Positions 21,202-30,205 of a stretch of DNA of 64,000 nt are shown piece by piece. Under the pieces are notes generated by a model. That model worked only from the letters and a program-made list of their open reading frames with translations. It was not told the origin of the DNA and ran no database searches. A program made the position numbers and the translations under genes. The stretch is from Plasticicumulans lactativorans (GTDB lineage Bacteria; Pseudomonadota; Gammaproteobacteria; Competibacterales; Competibacteraceae), in contig NZ_SLWY01000003.1 in assembly GCF_004341245.1 (NCBI RefSeq), positions 1 to 64,000 of the forward strand, written 5' to 3'. Every line of letters starts with the position of its first letter. The first letter of the stretch is position 1.

Positions 21202-21897
21202 TCAAATGGCTTGACGCCATTCTCCCTGGCTACCGGGGGCTCCTCGGCTCGCGGGTCGCTCCATGCCTCCTCGTCGGCGAACAGCGGTACAGCGGACGGC
21301 GACCACGGCACGCGCAGGCCCGCCGCGCCGCTTCAGCACAGCCACGCACACCCCCTGCGCGCTCACCGTGCAGTGCAGGCGCAGCGGTGCCGGCGAGGGT
21401 GCGTGTGCGTGTGCGTGCGCCTCGGCGCGGAACAGCCAGCCGAGCGTGCCGCCATGCGCGGCGGCGAGTTGCAGGCGGCGCAGTTGCGTCATGCCAAAAC
21501 CGTCGCCCCAGGCCAGCACGGTGCCGGCGGCCGAGTCGCGCGGGGCCTGCTCGCAGGCCCAGGCGGCGGCGGCGTCCCCCACGCGTACCCAGAGCAGGCG
21601 CTCTAGCGCGACACCGGCCGCCGCCCAGGCCGGGGCGTAGGGCGGCTGCGGTGGATCGACCAGCACGATCCAGCGCTCGCCGGCGGCGAGCGTAGCGAGC
21701 GCGGGGGCGACCAGGCCGAGCTCGCCGATCGCAGGGTCGGCGAGCAGCACCTCGATCAGCGTGCCGAGGGGCCAGCCGCCGCCGATGGCGGCGTCTAGCG
21801 CCGCCCGCCCGCTCGGCGCTGCTGCGTCGCGCAGCGGCACCGCCTTGGTGCCGGCTCGCCACACGAGCCCCCGTTCGAGCAACCGCTCCAGGCTCAC
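21202..21897 (-). CDS. imuA: ImuA, SOS mutagenesis protein (possibly altered C-terminus)
   Basis: A protein of 231 residues matching ImuA, a RecA-like partner of ImuB and DnaE2: [48 protein letters not shown] and the near-terminal [10 protein letters not shown]. The last 35 residues after this are not like other ImuA proteins and may be read-through into foreign sequence. The GTG start overlaps the lexA stop by four bases. With imuB and dnaE2 broken it cannot work in its usual pathway. Confidence 0.75.
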   Translation of the reverse strand: MSLERLLERGLVWRAGTKAVPLRDAAAPSGRAALDAAIGGGWPLGTLIEVLLADPAIGELGLVAPALATLAAGERWIVLVDPPQPPYAPAWAAAGVALERLLWVRVGDAAAAWACEQAPRDSAAGTVLAWGDGFGMTQLRRLQLAAAHGGTLGWLFRAEAHAHAHAPSPAPLRLHCTVSAQGVCVAVLKRRGGPARAVVAVRCTAVRRRGGMERPASRGAPGSQGEWRQAI

Positions 21898-22490
21898 GGC
21901 GCCCCCCGTAGAGGCGCACCACGCCCACCAGCCGCCTCTGGGATGCGCACGCGCTCGGCGGGGTAGCGCAGTAGCTCCAGCGCGGCGTTGGCCGGCGCCA
22001 GCACCACGCTGCCGTCGGGGCGCGGGTGGTAGTACTTCAGCGTCACCGAACCATCGTCGAGCAGCGCCACTACAATCGCGCCGTTGCGCGCCTGCTCGCA
22101 GGCCTCGATCGCCACTGCGTCACCGTCGAGAATGCCGGCCTCGATCATCGAGTCGCCCTGGACGCGCAACGCGTAGCGGCCGACGCCGAGCAGCGCGCGC
22201 AGGTCGAAGCCGTGGGCATCGGTGATGGCCTCGATCGGCCGCCCCGCCGCGATGCATCCGAGCAGCGGCAGTTCGGTGCCCGTAGCGGCTGCTCCGAGCA
22301 GGCGTACGCTGCGGCGCTGGCGTGGGGGCATCGCGATCAGCCCGGCGGCTTCCAGCGCCTTCAGGTGGCGGTGGACGACGCCGTGCGAACGCAGGCCGAC
22401 GGCCGCGGCGATCTCCGCCACCGTCGGCGCCCCGCCGCGCGTTGCGCGCCAGTTGTGCAGGCATTCGAGGATGCGCTGCCGGGTGTTCAT
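21894..22490 (-). CDS. lexA: LexA-type SOS repressor (LexA2)
   Basis: A protein of 198 residues. The N-terminal winged helix (residues 1-60) is followed by a C-terminal S24 peptidase domain with the Ala82-Gly83 cleavage site in IAAGRP, the nucleophile Ser114 in QGDSM and Lys152 in TLKYY. All self-cleavage residues are present. LexA2 genes commonly head imuA-imuB-dnaE2 operons, as here. The start MNTRQRIL was chosen by alignment to LexA. It is the only clearly intact member of the cassette besides imuA. Confidence 0.88.
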   Translation of the reverse strand: MNTRQRILECLHNWRATRGGAPTVAEIAAAVGLRSHGVVHRHLKALEAAGLIAMPPRQRRSVRLLGAAATGTELPLLGCIAAGRPIEAITDAHGFDLRALLGVGRYALRVQGDSMIEAGILDGDAVAIEACEQARNGAIVVALLDDGSVTLKYYHPRPDGSVVLAPANAALELLRYPAERVRIPEAAGGRGAPLRGAP

Positions 22491-22712
22491 CCACGATGCG
22501 GTGCCTGGCAGCCGGAATCGCCCACGCCGCCAACGTGCTCGGCGACGCGGCCCTGCTGATGACATTCGCCGAACGTGATGGCCGTCATCCCCGGCACGCG
22601 GTGGTCGAACGCTCCTGCGCCTGACTGGAACCGTGCCGAAGACCTTCAACGGACGCCAAGGCATCGGTCCGTATAGATAATCTCATGCTGCACTTGCACA
22701 TTACTCGTTCGG

Positions 22713-22728
22713 CGAATGCGGACATTCG
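22713..22728. promoter_or_regulatory. Inverted repeat in the lexA/DUF1127 divergent region, possible LexA operator
   Basis: CGAATG-CGGA-CATTCG is a perfect 6-bp dyad in the shared 297-bp gap between leftward lexA and rightward DUF1127 gene. It does not match the E. coli LexA box, but LexA2 operators differ between lineages. Operator status is inference. Confidence 0.35.
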
Positions 22729-22787
22729 TCGTATGCTGCAACGCATCAAAGCTGCACCGGCGTGCAGCACGCAGTAAGAGGTGCCCC

Positions 22788-23048
22788 ATGTTTACGCTCA
22801 TCCAACTGTTCAGCCTGGCCCAGAACCGTTTCGAAAACCGCGCCGCCAAGCGCCAGCTCGCCGCGCTCAGTGATCGCAACCTCGCCGACATCGGCATCGA
22901 GCGCGCCGAAATCACCGCAGTGGTCGAGGCGGCCGACGCCGCCGTCCGCGGCCGCCGCCTGCGCTACGCCCGCGACATCGCCTCGCCGGCGCAGCAGTTC
23001 GCCTACATGCGCGCGCACCTCGGCGGCACCGGCTCGCAGCTCGCCTGA
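22788..23048 (+). CDS. DUF1127 domain small protein
   Basis: A protein of 86 residues with the DUF1127 core NRFENRAAKRQLAALSDRNLADIGI near the N-terminus; the family core is short, basic and helical. Small DUF1127 proteins in other bacteria are linked to phosphate and carbon metabolism and RNA turnover, but no role is known here. AAGAGGTG precedes the ATG. It diverges from lexA and ends in a terminator. An upstream in-frame ATG at 22716 would give an unusual extension. Confidence 0.8.
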   Translation: MFTLIQLFSLAQNRFENRAAKRQLAALSDRNLADIGIERAEITAVVEAADAAVRGRRLRYARDIASPAQQFAYMRAHLGGTGSQLA

Positions 23049-23089
23049 GCCCGCCGCCCCGACCGGGGCGCGACACGGCAACATCGAAG

Positions 23090-23123
23090 CACCGCCGCCT
23101 CCGGGTAGCGGTGTTTTTCTTTT
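23090..23123 (+). terminator. Terminator after DUF1127 gene
   Basis: CACCGC (23090-23095) pairs with GCGGTG (23108-23113), followed by TTTTTCTTTT. Confidence 0.75.
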
Positions 23124-23572
23124 GGCCACGGGCATACGACGTGGTGCCGCCCTACTGCGTGGCCCGGTGCTCGGTGGCGAGGCGCGTGGACTCGGCGAAG
23201 TGCACACGCCAGCGGTAGCGTCCGGCGTCGGCCGCTCGCCCGGTTATCGACCTGGCGGCATGCACGGTGGACGGCGAGTCGTCGGTTGGGTCGTTGTTCG
23301 TCACCGGCGAAACAGGCTCGACGACACGCGGTCACGCTCCTGCTCAAACAGGAGCGCGGCCCGCCCCGGGTCCAGCAGGCCCCGGCGCATCAGGTCGCAC
23401 AGGCCGATGCGCACGGCGACCAGTACGGCGAGGTCGTCGCTGGTGCTGCGCGCCTGGTACAGGGCGATGGCATGTTGCTGCTCGGCTGGCGCGCAACCGG
23501 TGGGGGAGTTCGAGTGGAGTGGGGGCCGCGGCGGCACCGGCTCTGGAAGCGGGCGACGCCACCGGAATACAG
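23124..23572. other. Unassigned stretch of about 450 bp between DUF1127 terminator and hsdS scrap
   Basis: No intact gene is recognised. A leftward frame at 23301-23537 (LVAVRIGLCDLMRRGLLDPG) could be the end of a decayed gene, but I cannot name it. Confidence 0.35.
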
Positions 23573-23671
23573 AGGTGTAATGAAGGCGATGTGCTGATTG
23601 ATGGTGGCCTCAATCTCCAGCACTGCGGGCATATCTCGCGTCTTCCCCTGTCCGGTAATTGCCACCCTCAT
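23573..23671 (-). pseudogene. Scrap resembling a type I restriction specificity subunit (HsdS)
   Basis: About 33 codons read AITGQGKTRDMPAVLEIEAT then INQHIAFITP, a pattern familiar from HsdS target-recognition domains. The ATG overlaps the brxL stop by four bases (23668-23671). The frame loses similarity after this, so only a fragment remains. It hints that a restriction gene once followed brxL, or that recombination used this point. Confidence 0.4.
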
Positions 23672-25710
23672 ACCAGTCCCAGCACTTTCATCGCCGCCGT
23701 CTTCGGATCGCCAAAAAAGATCGGGTCGACGTGCTCCATGATGTCGGCGCTGACATCAAGGAAGTTCCGCTTGTTCTCGATGGGGATGAGTGCGCGCTTC
23801 GCGCCGTTGTCCTTGGCCACCTGCAGCGGCTCCGTGAGCGAGCGTAGCGGCTTGATGTTCCCTTGGACGCTCATGTCACCGAGGATCAGCAGCGCGGGGC
23901 TCACAGGCGCCTTGCGGAGCGCTGAATAGCCCGCGACGAAGAATGCCACCCCGAGTTCAGCCTCGACGCGGTTCGCGAGCAGATCGATGACTTCGACGTG
24001 CAGGTCGGAGACGTCCAGATCGCGCGCAATGCCGAGGTCGGTCTTCTTGGCTAGCAGGTAGCTGAAGGCGCGCTGGACGGACTCCTTCGTGGCACCGGTG
24101 ATGCCACCGGCCAGTCGGAGCTTGCCGGTACCGTTCGAAACCGAGATCTCCACACGGTAGAGGCCAACCGTTCCATCCGACGTGACGCCGGCGCTGTAGA
24201 CCGTTCCGGGGGAGAGTGGATCTGTCGAGATGAGATCGCGCCCGCCCTGCTCGGGTACTCCGACGAACCTCTCTTCGCCGGTTTCCTGCAGCGTGTAGCT
24301 GAACGACGTGTGGTAGTACTCGAACGAGCCCATCTTCTTGAGCTGTTCCTTCACACGCCGGCGGCCTTCGAGAGCGAACTCGAGGATTTCTCCGAGTTCG
24401 TCCTGTGTCACTTCGCCATGCGGGAAGAGGATCTTCACGAGACCCGAAACCGTCTTGCGCACCGCCTTGCGGTCACGCGCGTTGAGGTGCGCGCCGAACG
24501 AGAAATGGCGATCGATGATCTCGGTAAAGTTGTGCTTGCGCAGCTCGCGGAGCGCCTCGGCAAGGTAGTCGACCACGAAGCCGTAGTGGTCCGTGAAGAG
24601 ATCGTTCCGCATCTTCGGGATTTCCCAGCCGGGGAGATAGAAGTGCATGCGGTCGATGAAGGCCATGTCGTCGCGGATGATGTCAGGCATCGGCGCGAAC
24701 AGGTGGCTGGTCTGCACCATCACGTCGACGGGCTGGTTCGTATTGCCGAACATCGCGATGCTTGCATCGCCGGAGACGGCTTCCTGGCCACGCTGGTAAG
24801 TACCTGACTCACAGTAGGTTTTCATCGTTGTGATGACTTCCTTCGGCATCTTCTGGAGATCGGCAACCTCGTCGAAGCCGACCACGTCCCAGATCTGCAC
24901 CATGCCTTTCTGCCGGCCCGACATGTGGCCGAAAAGATTCGCGACCGTGGTTCCTCCCGTGAGCAGTGCCGAGTACGGCGACACCTCCTGTACGACGTAG
25001 GTCTTTCCGGTGCCCCGTGGGCCGAGTTCGACCAAGTTGTAGTTGCGCTCCGCGAGCGGGATGAGGCGTACCAGGAACAGCAGCTTGAGCCGCCGCGACA
25101 TCTCACCCGGCTCGTACCCCATGCTTCGAACGATGAGATCGAGCCACTCGTCGGTCGTGAACTGGCTGCGTACGTCTCGGTACTCGTCGAGGTCGAAGGT
25201 TGCGATCTGGATCGGGGTCAGCTTGTCGATCCAGAACGGGTTTTTGCCCTTCGATTCCTCGTCGTACTCGAAGCGCATGTCGACCTGCGCCCACACGCCG
25301 CCCATGACGAGTCGCTCGTACTCGCGCACATAGTGCTCGGGTACGTGCACGTTACGGTGCCCGAAGTTCGTGACCTCGGCCCAGTAGTCCGAGTCGACGA
25401 GGCGCACTTTCACCTTGTCGATGAAGGTGTGGCGCCCGCGGTCCTTGACCATCGCCTGCGCCTTCATCGACTCGTCCGAGCGGATGTAGTTGTTGGCGAG
25501 CGTGTCGTTGACGACCTGCAGCCCCATCTGGATCGCAACCTCATCGGAGGAGGCGCAGTACTTCCCGAGGAGGAACTCGAGCACGAACACCGGCACGTTG
25601 GCGCCGACCTTCACCTTTCGGACGAGGTCCTTGCGCACCACTTTCCCGGCGAACAGGCGGTTCACCTTGTCGTCGAGTGCATCCCGTGTCGAGGCTGCCC
25701 CGTTGGTCAT
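23668..25710 (-). CDS. brxL: BREX protein BrxL (Lon-related AAA+ protein)
   Basis: A protein of 680 residues. An N-terminal DUF4357-like/BrxL region precedes an AAA+ ATPase with Walker A GPRGTGKT at 230-237 and a Walker B region VQIWDVVGFDEVAD near 271-283. The C-terminal domain is Lon-like (APVSPALLILGDMSVQGNIK) but lacks the clear Lon Ser-Lys context. BrxL forms DNA-encircling assemblies and is needed for phage defence in type-1 BREX. It is the last gene of the operon, 3 bp after pglZ. Confidence 0.92.
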   Translation of the reverse strand: MTNGAASTRDALDDKVNRLFAGKVVRKDLVRKVKVGANVPVFVLEFLLGKYCASSDEVAIQMGLQVVNDTLANNYIRSDESMKAQAMVKDRGRHTFIDKVKVRLVDSDYWAEVTNFGHRNVHVPEHYVREYERLVMGGVWAQVDMRFEYDEESKGKNPFWIDKLTPIQIATFDLDEYRDVRSQFTTDEWLDLIVRSMGYEPGEMSRRLKLLFLVRLIPLAERNYNLVELGPRGTGKTYVVQEVSPYSALLTGGTTVANLFGHMSGRQKGMVQIWDVVGFDEVADLQKMPKEVITTMKTYCESGTYQRGQEAVSGDASIAMFGNTNQPVDVMVQTSHLFAPMPDIIRDDMAFIDRMHFYLPGWEIPKMRNDLFTDHYGFVVDYLAEALRELRKHNFTEIIDRHFSFGAHLNARDRKAVRKTVSGLVKILFPHGEVTQDELGEILEFALEGRRRVKEQLKKMGSFEYYHTSFSYTLQETGEERFVGVPEQGGRDLISTDPLSPGTVYSAGVTSDGTVGLYRVEISVSNGTGKLRLAGGITGATKESVQRAFSYLLAKKTDLGIARDLDVSDLHVEVIDLLANRVEAELGVAFFVAGYSALRKAPVSPALLILGDMSVQGNIKPLRSLTEPLQVAKDNGAKRALIPIENKRNFLDVSADIMEHVDPIFFGDPKTAAMKVLGLV

Positions 25711-25713
25711 GGC

Positions 25714-28266
25714 TTACACTCCAAGTCGAACTGGGATGTCATTGGGCGATCGGTACAGCTCCGCGTCGGTCGCCGGGTCCTGCACCACGACGCGCAGCGA
25801 AACCACGTCTTCGTCGTTGAGCAGGAACGCGACTGTGACCGGACTGTTCGGTTCGAGCCTCACGCACCCGCTTGCTCGATCGAATTGCGCGTCGACGGCC
25901 ATTCCGACGGCCCCGACCTGCCTTCCCGCGGCTACCAGCAAAGGGCGGACCTGGATGTCCGTCGCGTCGAGCATCATCTGCCTCCCGCCGAAAGTGAACG
26001 TCACGCTGAAGATGCGGTTCGTGACCACATCGGGAAGCGCAGACGCCGCGATCGGTCCGGCGGAAGGGGGGGCGGATTCCCTGGCCCGCGTGCGTACCGT
26101 GAGCACAGGCACCACGAGTTCCTGGAGCGATGGCCCGCCGTGGTGGAAGGCAAGGTCGCCGCCCGCTCGGAATACACCGGAGACCGCCGGGAAGACGAAC
26201 TCGAGATCGGATGCGTAGCCAAGAGCGGAAGCTGTGACGCGCACGCATCCTGGCGGCGTGCTCCCGCCACGACCGATCCAGCAGCGCCGGTGCAGCTCCA
26301 CCGTGTTCCCGCCGGGGGCGTCGGTGCGCATCGACTCGTCGCGGTCGTTGGCGAAGAACAGGTGGCCGTGGTCGGCGCTGACCACCGCGTGCTCGATGCC
26401 CGTCGCCGCGAGCTTGCGAATCGCGCGCGCGAGATTGTCGATGACCGTGTCCATCACCTGCCGCGCCTGGAAGGTGAAGCCCGTCTCGCCGGCGTGATCG
26501 ATCTCCTGCGAGCGGACCACGACCACCTGCGCACCATCGAGCTTCTTCGTGAGCTTCGACGGTTGGAGGCTCAACAGTTCGTCGAGCGCAAGGTCGACCA
26601 GCTTCGGCACACGCGCGGCCGCGTGCTTCTTCCGAGAGGCGAGGTCGGGCAGGAAGCTGTCGTCGATGCGAGCACCGAGCTTGCCACCCTGTTCCACCAC
26701 CGAGAAGCTCGCGGACGCCCCGGGCTGCAGCGCGGCCATGCCGATGGGCGTGATGCTGGGCAGCGCGCCCACGGCGGCGCGCACGGAAACCTCGGACGTC
26801 TTGGGCAAGCGCTCGGCGAGCTCGACGCCCATCTCGTAGCGCATCGCATCGACGAGGAAGTAGGCGACGGGCTTGGGCTTGTCAGCGACGATCTCGCTCC
26901 AGACGCGCGTCTGGTGGAGAGCCCCGGGCACGGTCCACCCGGCCTTCACGAGCGCCTTGGTGAAGCCTTCCGCCATCGCGTGGCACGTGTCCTCGTGGGC
27001 GCGCCGGACCACGCCGAGCGGGCGCTCCTCGGGTTCCTCGTCGAGGTTCGCCACCCAGGCCTCGAGGCGGCGCTGCGCTTGGTCGAGGCGGAACCACCCG
27101 TCCTTCGACACGTAGGCATCGAGCCACGCGGCAGGGTCTCCCGAGGTCATGTTGACGGCCTTTCGCACTTCCATCGCGACGTTGCCCAGCTCGGCCATGC
27201 GCCGACTCGCTTCCCACTGGGCCTTCCGGCTGACGTCTCGGTCAAGCCAGAAGCTCTGCTCTCGGTTCGCAACGAGCGCGAGCGCCTCGCCGAACTTGCC
27301 GTTCGAGATAAGGTCGCCCGCGTGGCGAAGGAGCGCGCGCTCCTCGAAGCGGAACGTGTCGATGGCGCCGAGCGCGCCGGAGGGCAACTTCGCGTTCTTG
27401 AGCCCGAGCTCCTCCTCGACGCGGTCGGCGAGCGCCGCGTAGGTGTCGGCGTGGCCGGTGCGCAGGCGCCGGGCGAGCTCGCGCACGGCCGACTCCTCGT
27501 CCTTCGTGGGCGGCTTCGCGACGCTGTCGAGCGAGGCGGGCGCGTCACACGAGAGGTCGAGGCGGAACTCGCCCGCGAGCACGTAGCGCAGCACGATGGC
27601 GCGCAGCTTCGAGAGCGGTGAGTCTGCAGCGAGGTCGAGCCCCAGCCGCGCCTTCACGAGTTTGATCAGCTCGCGCGTCGCCTCCTTGCTGACGATCTCC
27701 GCGTCCCGCGCGTCGCTCACGAGCCACGCCGTGAGGAGCCCGTCGTTGCCTCTGGCGTCGTGGAAGATGCTCTTCAAGATCGACGGCGGCTCCGCGCCGG
27801 CGTTGCCGGCGGCCGCGCGCGCGAGGTCTTCATAGGAGACCTTGCGGTCGAAGGGCAGCATCTCGTCGACGACGCCGAGCGTGTACTTCTGGAGCAGGAC
27901 GTTCTTGGCGAGCTGCTTGAGCTGCGGCTCCCAGGTCGTGCCGGCCTTCTCCTGTTCCATCAGCACCGACGCGCGGCGGTCGCGCGCGATGCCCGGCACG
28001 TAGATGATCACCGAGTCGGGCGTGTCTCCGCTCACCAGCGGCTCGACGACGGCGCGCAGCTCGAACAGCGAGCCCGCGTACTCGGCGAGGCTCGCCTTGA
28101 TGCCGGCGACGCCCACCGTCACGGGCTCGCTCGCCGCGCGCGGGCCACCGCGCACCTCATCGACGAAGGGTCGGAACTCACCGCGCTCGTCGTACCAGAC
28201 GACGACACGCCGAGACTTGATCTTGTCGGCGAGCTGCTTCGCCACGTAGTCGTGAAGCGCGTGCAT
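25714..28266 (-). CDS. pglZ: BREX phosphatase-superfamily protein PglZ
   Basis: A protein of 850 residues with the PglZ/alkaline-phosphatase fold: VAYFLVDAMRYEMGVELAER at about residue 470 and a metal-binding VSADHGHLFFANDRD at about 630. The N-terminus RRVVVWYDERGEFRPFVDEV is typical of the family. PglZ is a core BREX component needed for methylation and defence. The N-terminal part looks more like the type B subgroup than type A, but this needs a profile search. Its ATG overlaps the stop of the HNH gene by one base, and brxL follows 3 bp after its stop. Confidence 0.92.
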   Translation of the reverse strand: MHALHDYVAKQLADKIKSRRVVVWYDERGEFRPFVDEVRGGPRAASEPVTVGVAGIKASLAEYAGSLFELRAVVEPLVSGDTPDSVIIYVPGIARDRRASVLMEQEKAGTTWEPQLKQLAKNVLLQKYTLGVVDEMLPFDRKVSYEDLARAAAGNAGAEPPSILKSIFHDARGNDGLLTAWLVSDARDAEIVSKEATRELIKLVKARLGLDLAADSPLSKLRAIVLRYVLAGEFRLDLSCDAPASLDSVAKPPTKDEESAVRELARRLRTGHADTYAALADRVEEELGLKNAKLPSGALGAIDTFRFEERALLRHAGDLISNGKFGEALALVANREQSFWLDRDVSRKAQWEASRRMAELGNVAMEVRKAVNMTSGDPAAWLDAYVSKDGWFRLDQAQRRLEAWVANLDEEPEERPLGVVRRAHEDTCHAMAEGFTKALVKAGWTVPGALHQTRVWSEIVADKPKPVAYFLVDAMRYEMGVELAERLPKTSEVSVRAAVGALPSITPIGMAALQPGASASFSVVEQGGKLGARIDDSFLPDLASRKKHAAARVPKLVDLALDELLSLQPSKLTKKLDGAQVVVVRSQEIDHAGETGFTFQARQVMDTVIDNLARAIRKLAATGIEHAVVSADHGHLFFANDRDESMRTDAPGGNTVELHRRCWIGRGGSTPPGCVRVTASALGYASDLEFVFPAVSGVFRAGGDLAFHHGGPSLQELVVPVLTVRTRARESAPPSAGPIAASALPDVVTNRIFSVTFTFGGRQMMLDATDIQVRPLLVAAGRQVGAVGMAVDAQFDRASGCVRLEPNSPVTVAFLLNDEDVVSLRVVVQDPATDAELYRSPNDIPVRLGV

Positions 28267-28928
28267 CAGGCGTCTCCTCGCACGAGCTGTCCCTGCCGCC
28301 GGAGTTCGGATGCGATGAACGGAGCACGACGTTTGAGATACGACAAGGAGATGCCCCCGGCATCAGGCCCCAGCCAGTAGTCCTCGACGTAGCGCTGCCG
28401 CTGCCGCCAGCAGTCCCGAAGGTTCAAGAGCTCCAACGTTGCATCGATCTTCTGATGCTGTGCCTCGGGTGCCGGCCTCCCGCGCACGATGCGGTAGCTC
28501 GCGAGGTCGAGCTCGAACCAGCCGACTTCCGCGTCGATCGGATCCACCAACCCCAGCAGCTCCCCCTTCTTCGAGTTCACGATGCCCGCGCACAGCCGGT
28601 AGTTCGACCACTCGTACACGAGACTCCATGCCTGCGACTTCGGGATGACGTGGTCGACGGTCGGGTTGCCGGTGTCCTCGATGAACATCGCCAGATAGGC
28701 GCAGCGCTGTTCATAGGCTTGCATCATGCCGTCGAGAGCCTTGCGCCAGAACGGCGGGAACTTGTCCGCAGGAATGTTCGACTCGGTGTCGGCCACCGGC
28801 GCGCGACGCCGGCCGCGACGCTTGCCGGGCGGCGTACGCCCCACCAGTTCGTCGATCGCCGCGCGACCGGGCTGGCGGACCATGCGGTCGAAGCCTGCAG
28901 GCTCGGGTGCAAGCACAACGGGGATCAC
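28266..28928 (-). CDS. HNH nuclease, PtuB-like (Septu) partner
   Basis: A protein of 220 residues with an HNH motif: DHVIPKS at 92-98, EWSNYRL at 106-112, and N118-x-K120-K in VNSKKGE. In Septu systems an HNH nuclease (PtuB) pairs with an ATPase (PtuA), as here. The start is a GTG overlapping the ATPase stop (GTGA) and preceded by a long G tract. The frame is open for another 112 codons upstream, but that overlaps the ATPase gene entirely. It is one base into pglZ, so it belongs to the BREX transcript. Confidence 0.72.
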   Translation of the reverse strand: MIPVVLAPEPAGFDRMVRQPGRAAIDELVGRTPPGKRRGRRRAPVADTESNIPADKFPPFWRKALDGMMQAYEQRCAYLAMFIEDTGNPTVDHVIPKSQAWSLVYEWSNYRLCAGIVNSKKGELLGLVDPIDAEVGWFELDLASYRIVRGRPAPEAQHQKIDATLELLNLRDCWRQRQRYVEDYWLGPDAGGISLSYLKRRAPFIASELRRQGQLVRGDA

Positions 28929-30205
28929 GGTTTCGTCCCCCCCTTGCCCTTGTCCCCAGTCGAGGTGCGCTTCGAAGGCGCCCGGTGCTGCTCCATGAAA
29001 TAGCCCCAGCGTACCCAGAACGGGTCGATGTCCGGCAGGCCTGCCTTGCGAAGCCCCTGATCTGCCTGCGCGATCTCCTTCGCGGATGGCGCGGGTGCAT
29101 CGAGTATCGCCTGCGCCGCAGCGATGGCCTGCTCGCCTTCGAGCGAACGGGGCTCCTTCAGATCGAATGCCTCGCTGACGAGCCAGTTGCCGATCTCGCC
29201 GTGACGCACGTAGGGGCGCTTCCTGAGCACGGCCTGTCGTTGCTCGAGGTCGAGGTCGAACCACGCGTCATCATTGGCATTGAAGAACGGTTCCAGCGAC
29301 GCGAGGACGAGCGGCGAGTGCGTCGCGGCGATGAGTTGCACCTTCGAGCCGTGCTCGCCCGTCAGAGCGTCCATCACCTTGAGCAGTGCGGGCACGATGC
29401 GGCGTTGCCACTGGGGGTGCAGGTGCCCCTCGATCTCGTCGATGAGGAACACGATCTCTCGGGCCGGCTTGTCCCCTCGAATCCTCGTGCTCTCGACGTG
29501 TTCCTGCCACGCCCAGGTCAGCAGGTAGGCCAGCGCGATCACGCGACGCATTCCCGCCGAGGCGTGAATGATCGCAACGTCTTCGCCATAGGGCATGCGC
29601 AGCGTCGGGTAGCGCTGTGGATTGTCGATGGTGAGCTTCCGCAAGTCGCCTGGGACGAGTTTCTCGCTGTGCGACGGAGAAAGCGTCTCGATAACGTGCT
29701 TCAGTACCTGGAAAGACTGGTCATTGCCGGCCTGCCAGAGCGCCCAATCATCGAGCAGCCCCTTGCAGTATCTGTTCCCTTTCCAGACGGCCTCAGAAGT
29801 GAAAAGAAAAGCGTTAGGCCGGTCCGGCGCGTCCTGCGTCCAGTAGTTTCGTGCTGGGTCCCATACCGAGAAACCGCCGTCGACCTGCGCGTAGAGGATC
29901 ACTCCTGGAATCGGTGGACGGCTTGCCTTCACCGTCCAGCGCATCTTGTCGGGCTCGTAGGTGCTCTTGAACGCATACGCACCCGCTGTCTTCTTTGTAT
30001 ATGAGTACAAGATCTCCGCCTTCGCGCCGGGCTTCGGGATCACCATCTCCCGTGCCCAGGTGCGCGTCAGCGCCCACCAGGCAACGTCGAGCAGGAAGCT
30101 CTTGCCGAGCCCGTTGTCGCCGGTGATGAGGTTCAGTCGGGGCGCGAGGTCCATCTTCATCTCGGGCGCCGGCCCGACGTTCTTCAGGTGAATGGACTCA
30201 AGCAT
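28925..30205 (-). CDS. AAA ATPase, PtuA-like (Septu), embedded in BREX operon
   Basis: A protein of 426 residues of the SMC/OLD-like AAA_15/21 ATPase group. Walker A GDNGLGKS is at 29-36, a signature-like SAGMRR at 216-221, Walker B FLIDEIEG at 253-260, and the H-motif ATHSP at 294-298. It has no TOPRIM domain, which argues against Gabija GajA or OLD nucleases. Directly after it comes an HNH gene, the PtuA-PtuB arrangement. It overlaps the end of pglX by eight bases and starts with a conserved N-terminus MLESIHLKNVGP. The family call is by motif and context. Confidence 0.75.
   Translation of the reverse strand: MLESIHLKNVGPAPEMKMDLAPRLNLITGDNGLGKSFLLDVAWWALTRTWAREMVIPKPGAKAEILYSYTKKTAGAYAFKSTYEPDKMRWTVKASRPPIPGVILYAQVDGGFSVWDPARNYWTQDAPDRPNAFLFTSEAVWKGNRYCKGLLDDWALWQAGNDQSFQVLKHVIETLSPSHSEKLVPGDLRKLTIDNPQRYPTLRMPYGEDVAIIHASAGMRRVIALAYLLTWAWQEHVESTRIRGDKPAREIVFLIDEIEGHLHPQWQRRIVPALLKVMDALTGEHGSKVQLIAATHSPLVLASLEPFFNANDDAWFDLDLEQRQAVLRKRPYVRHGEIGNWLVSEAFDLKEPRSLEGEQAIAAAQAILDAPAPSAKEIAQADQGLRKAGLPDIDPFWVRWGYFMEQHRAPSKRTSTGDKGKGGTKP

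Noticed and set aside
28266-30205. Gabija (GajA/GajB) or OLD nuclease in the BREX operon
   Set aside because: The ATPase lacks a C-terminal TOPRIM domain, and the partner is an HNH nuclease rather than a UvrD-like helicase.
28925-30205. Retron with Septu effector
   Set aside because: PtuA/PtuB pairs can be retron effectors, but there is no reverse transcriptase or msr/msd-like sequence near them.
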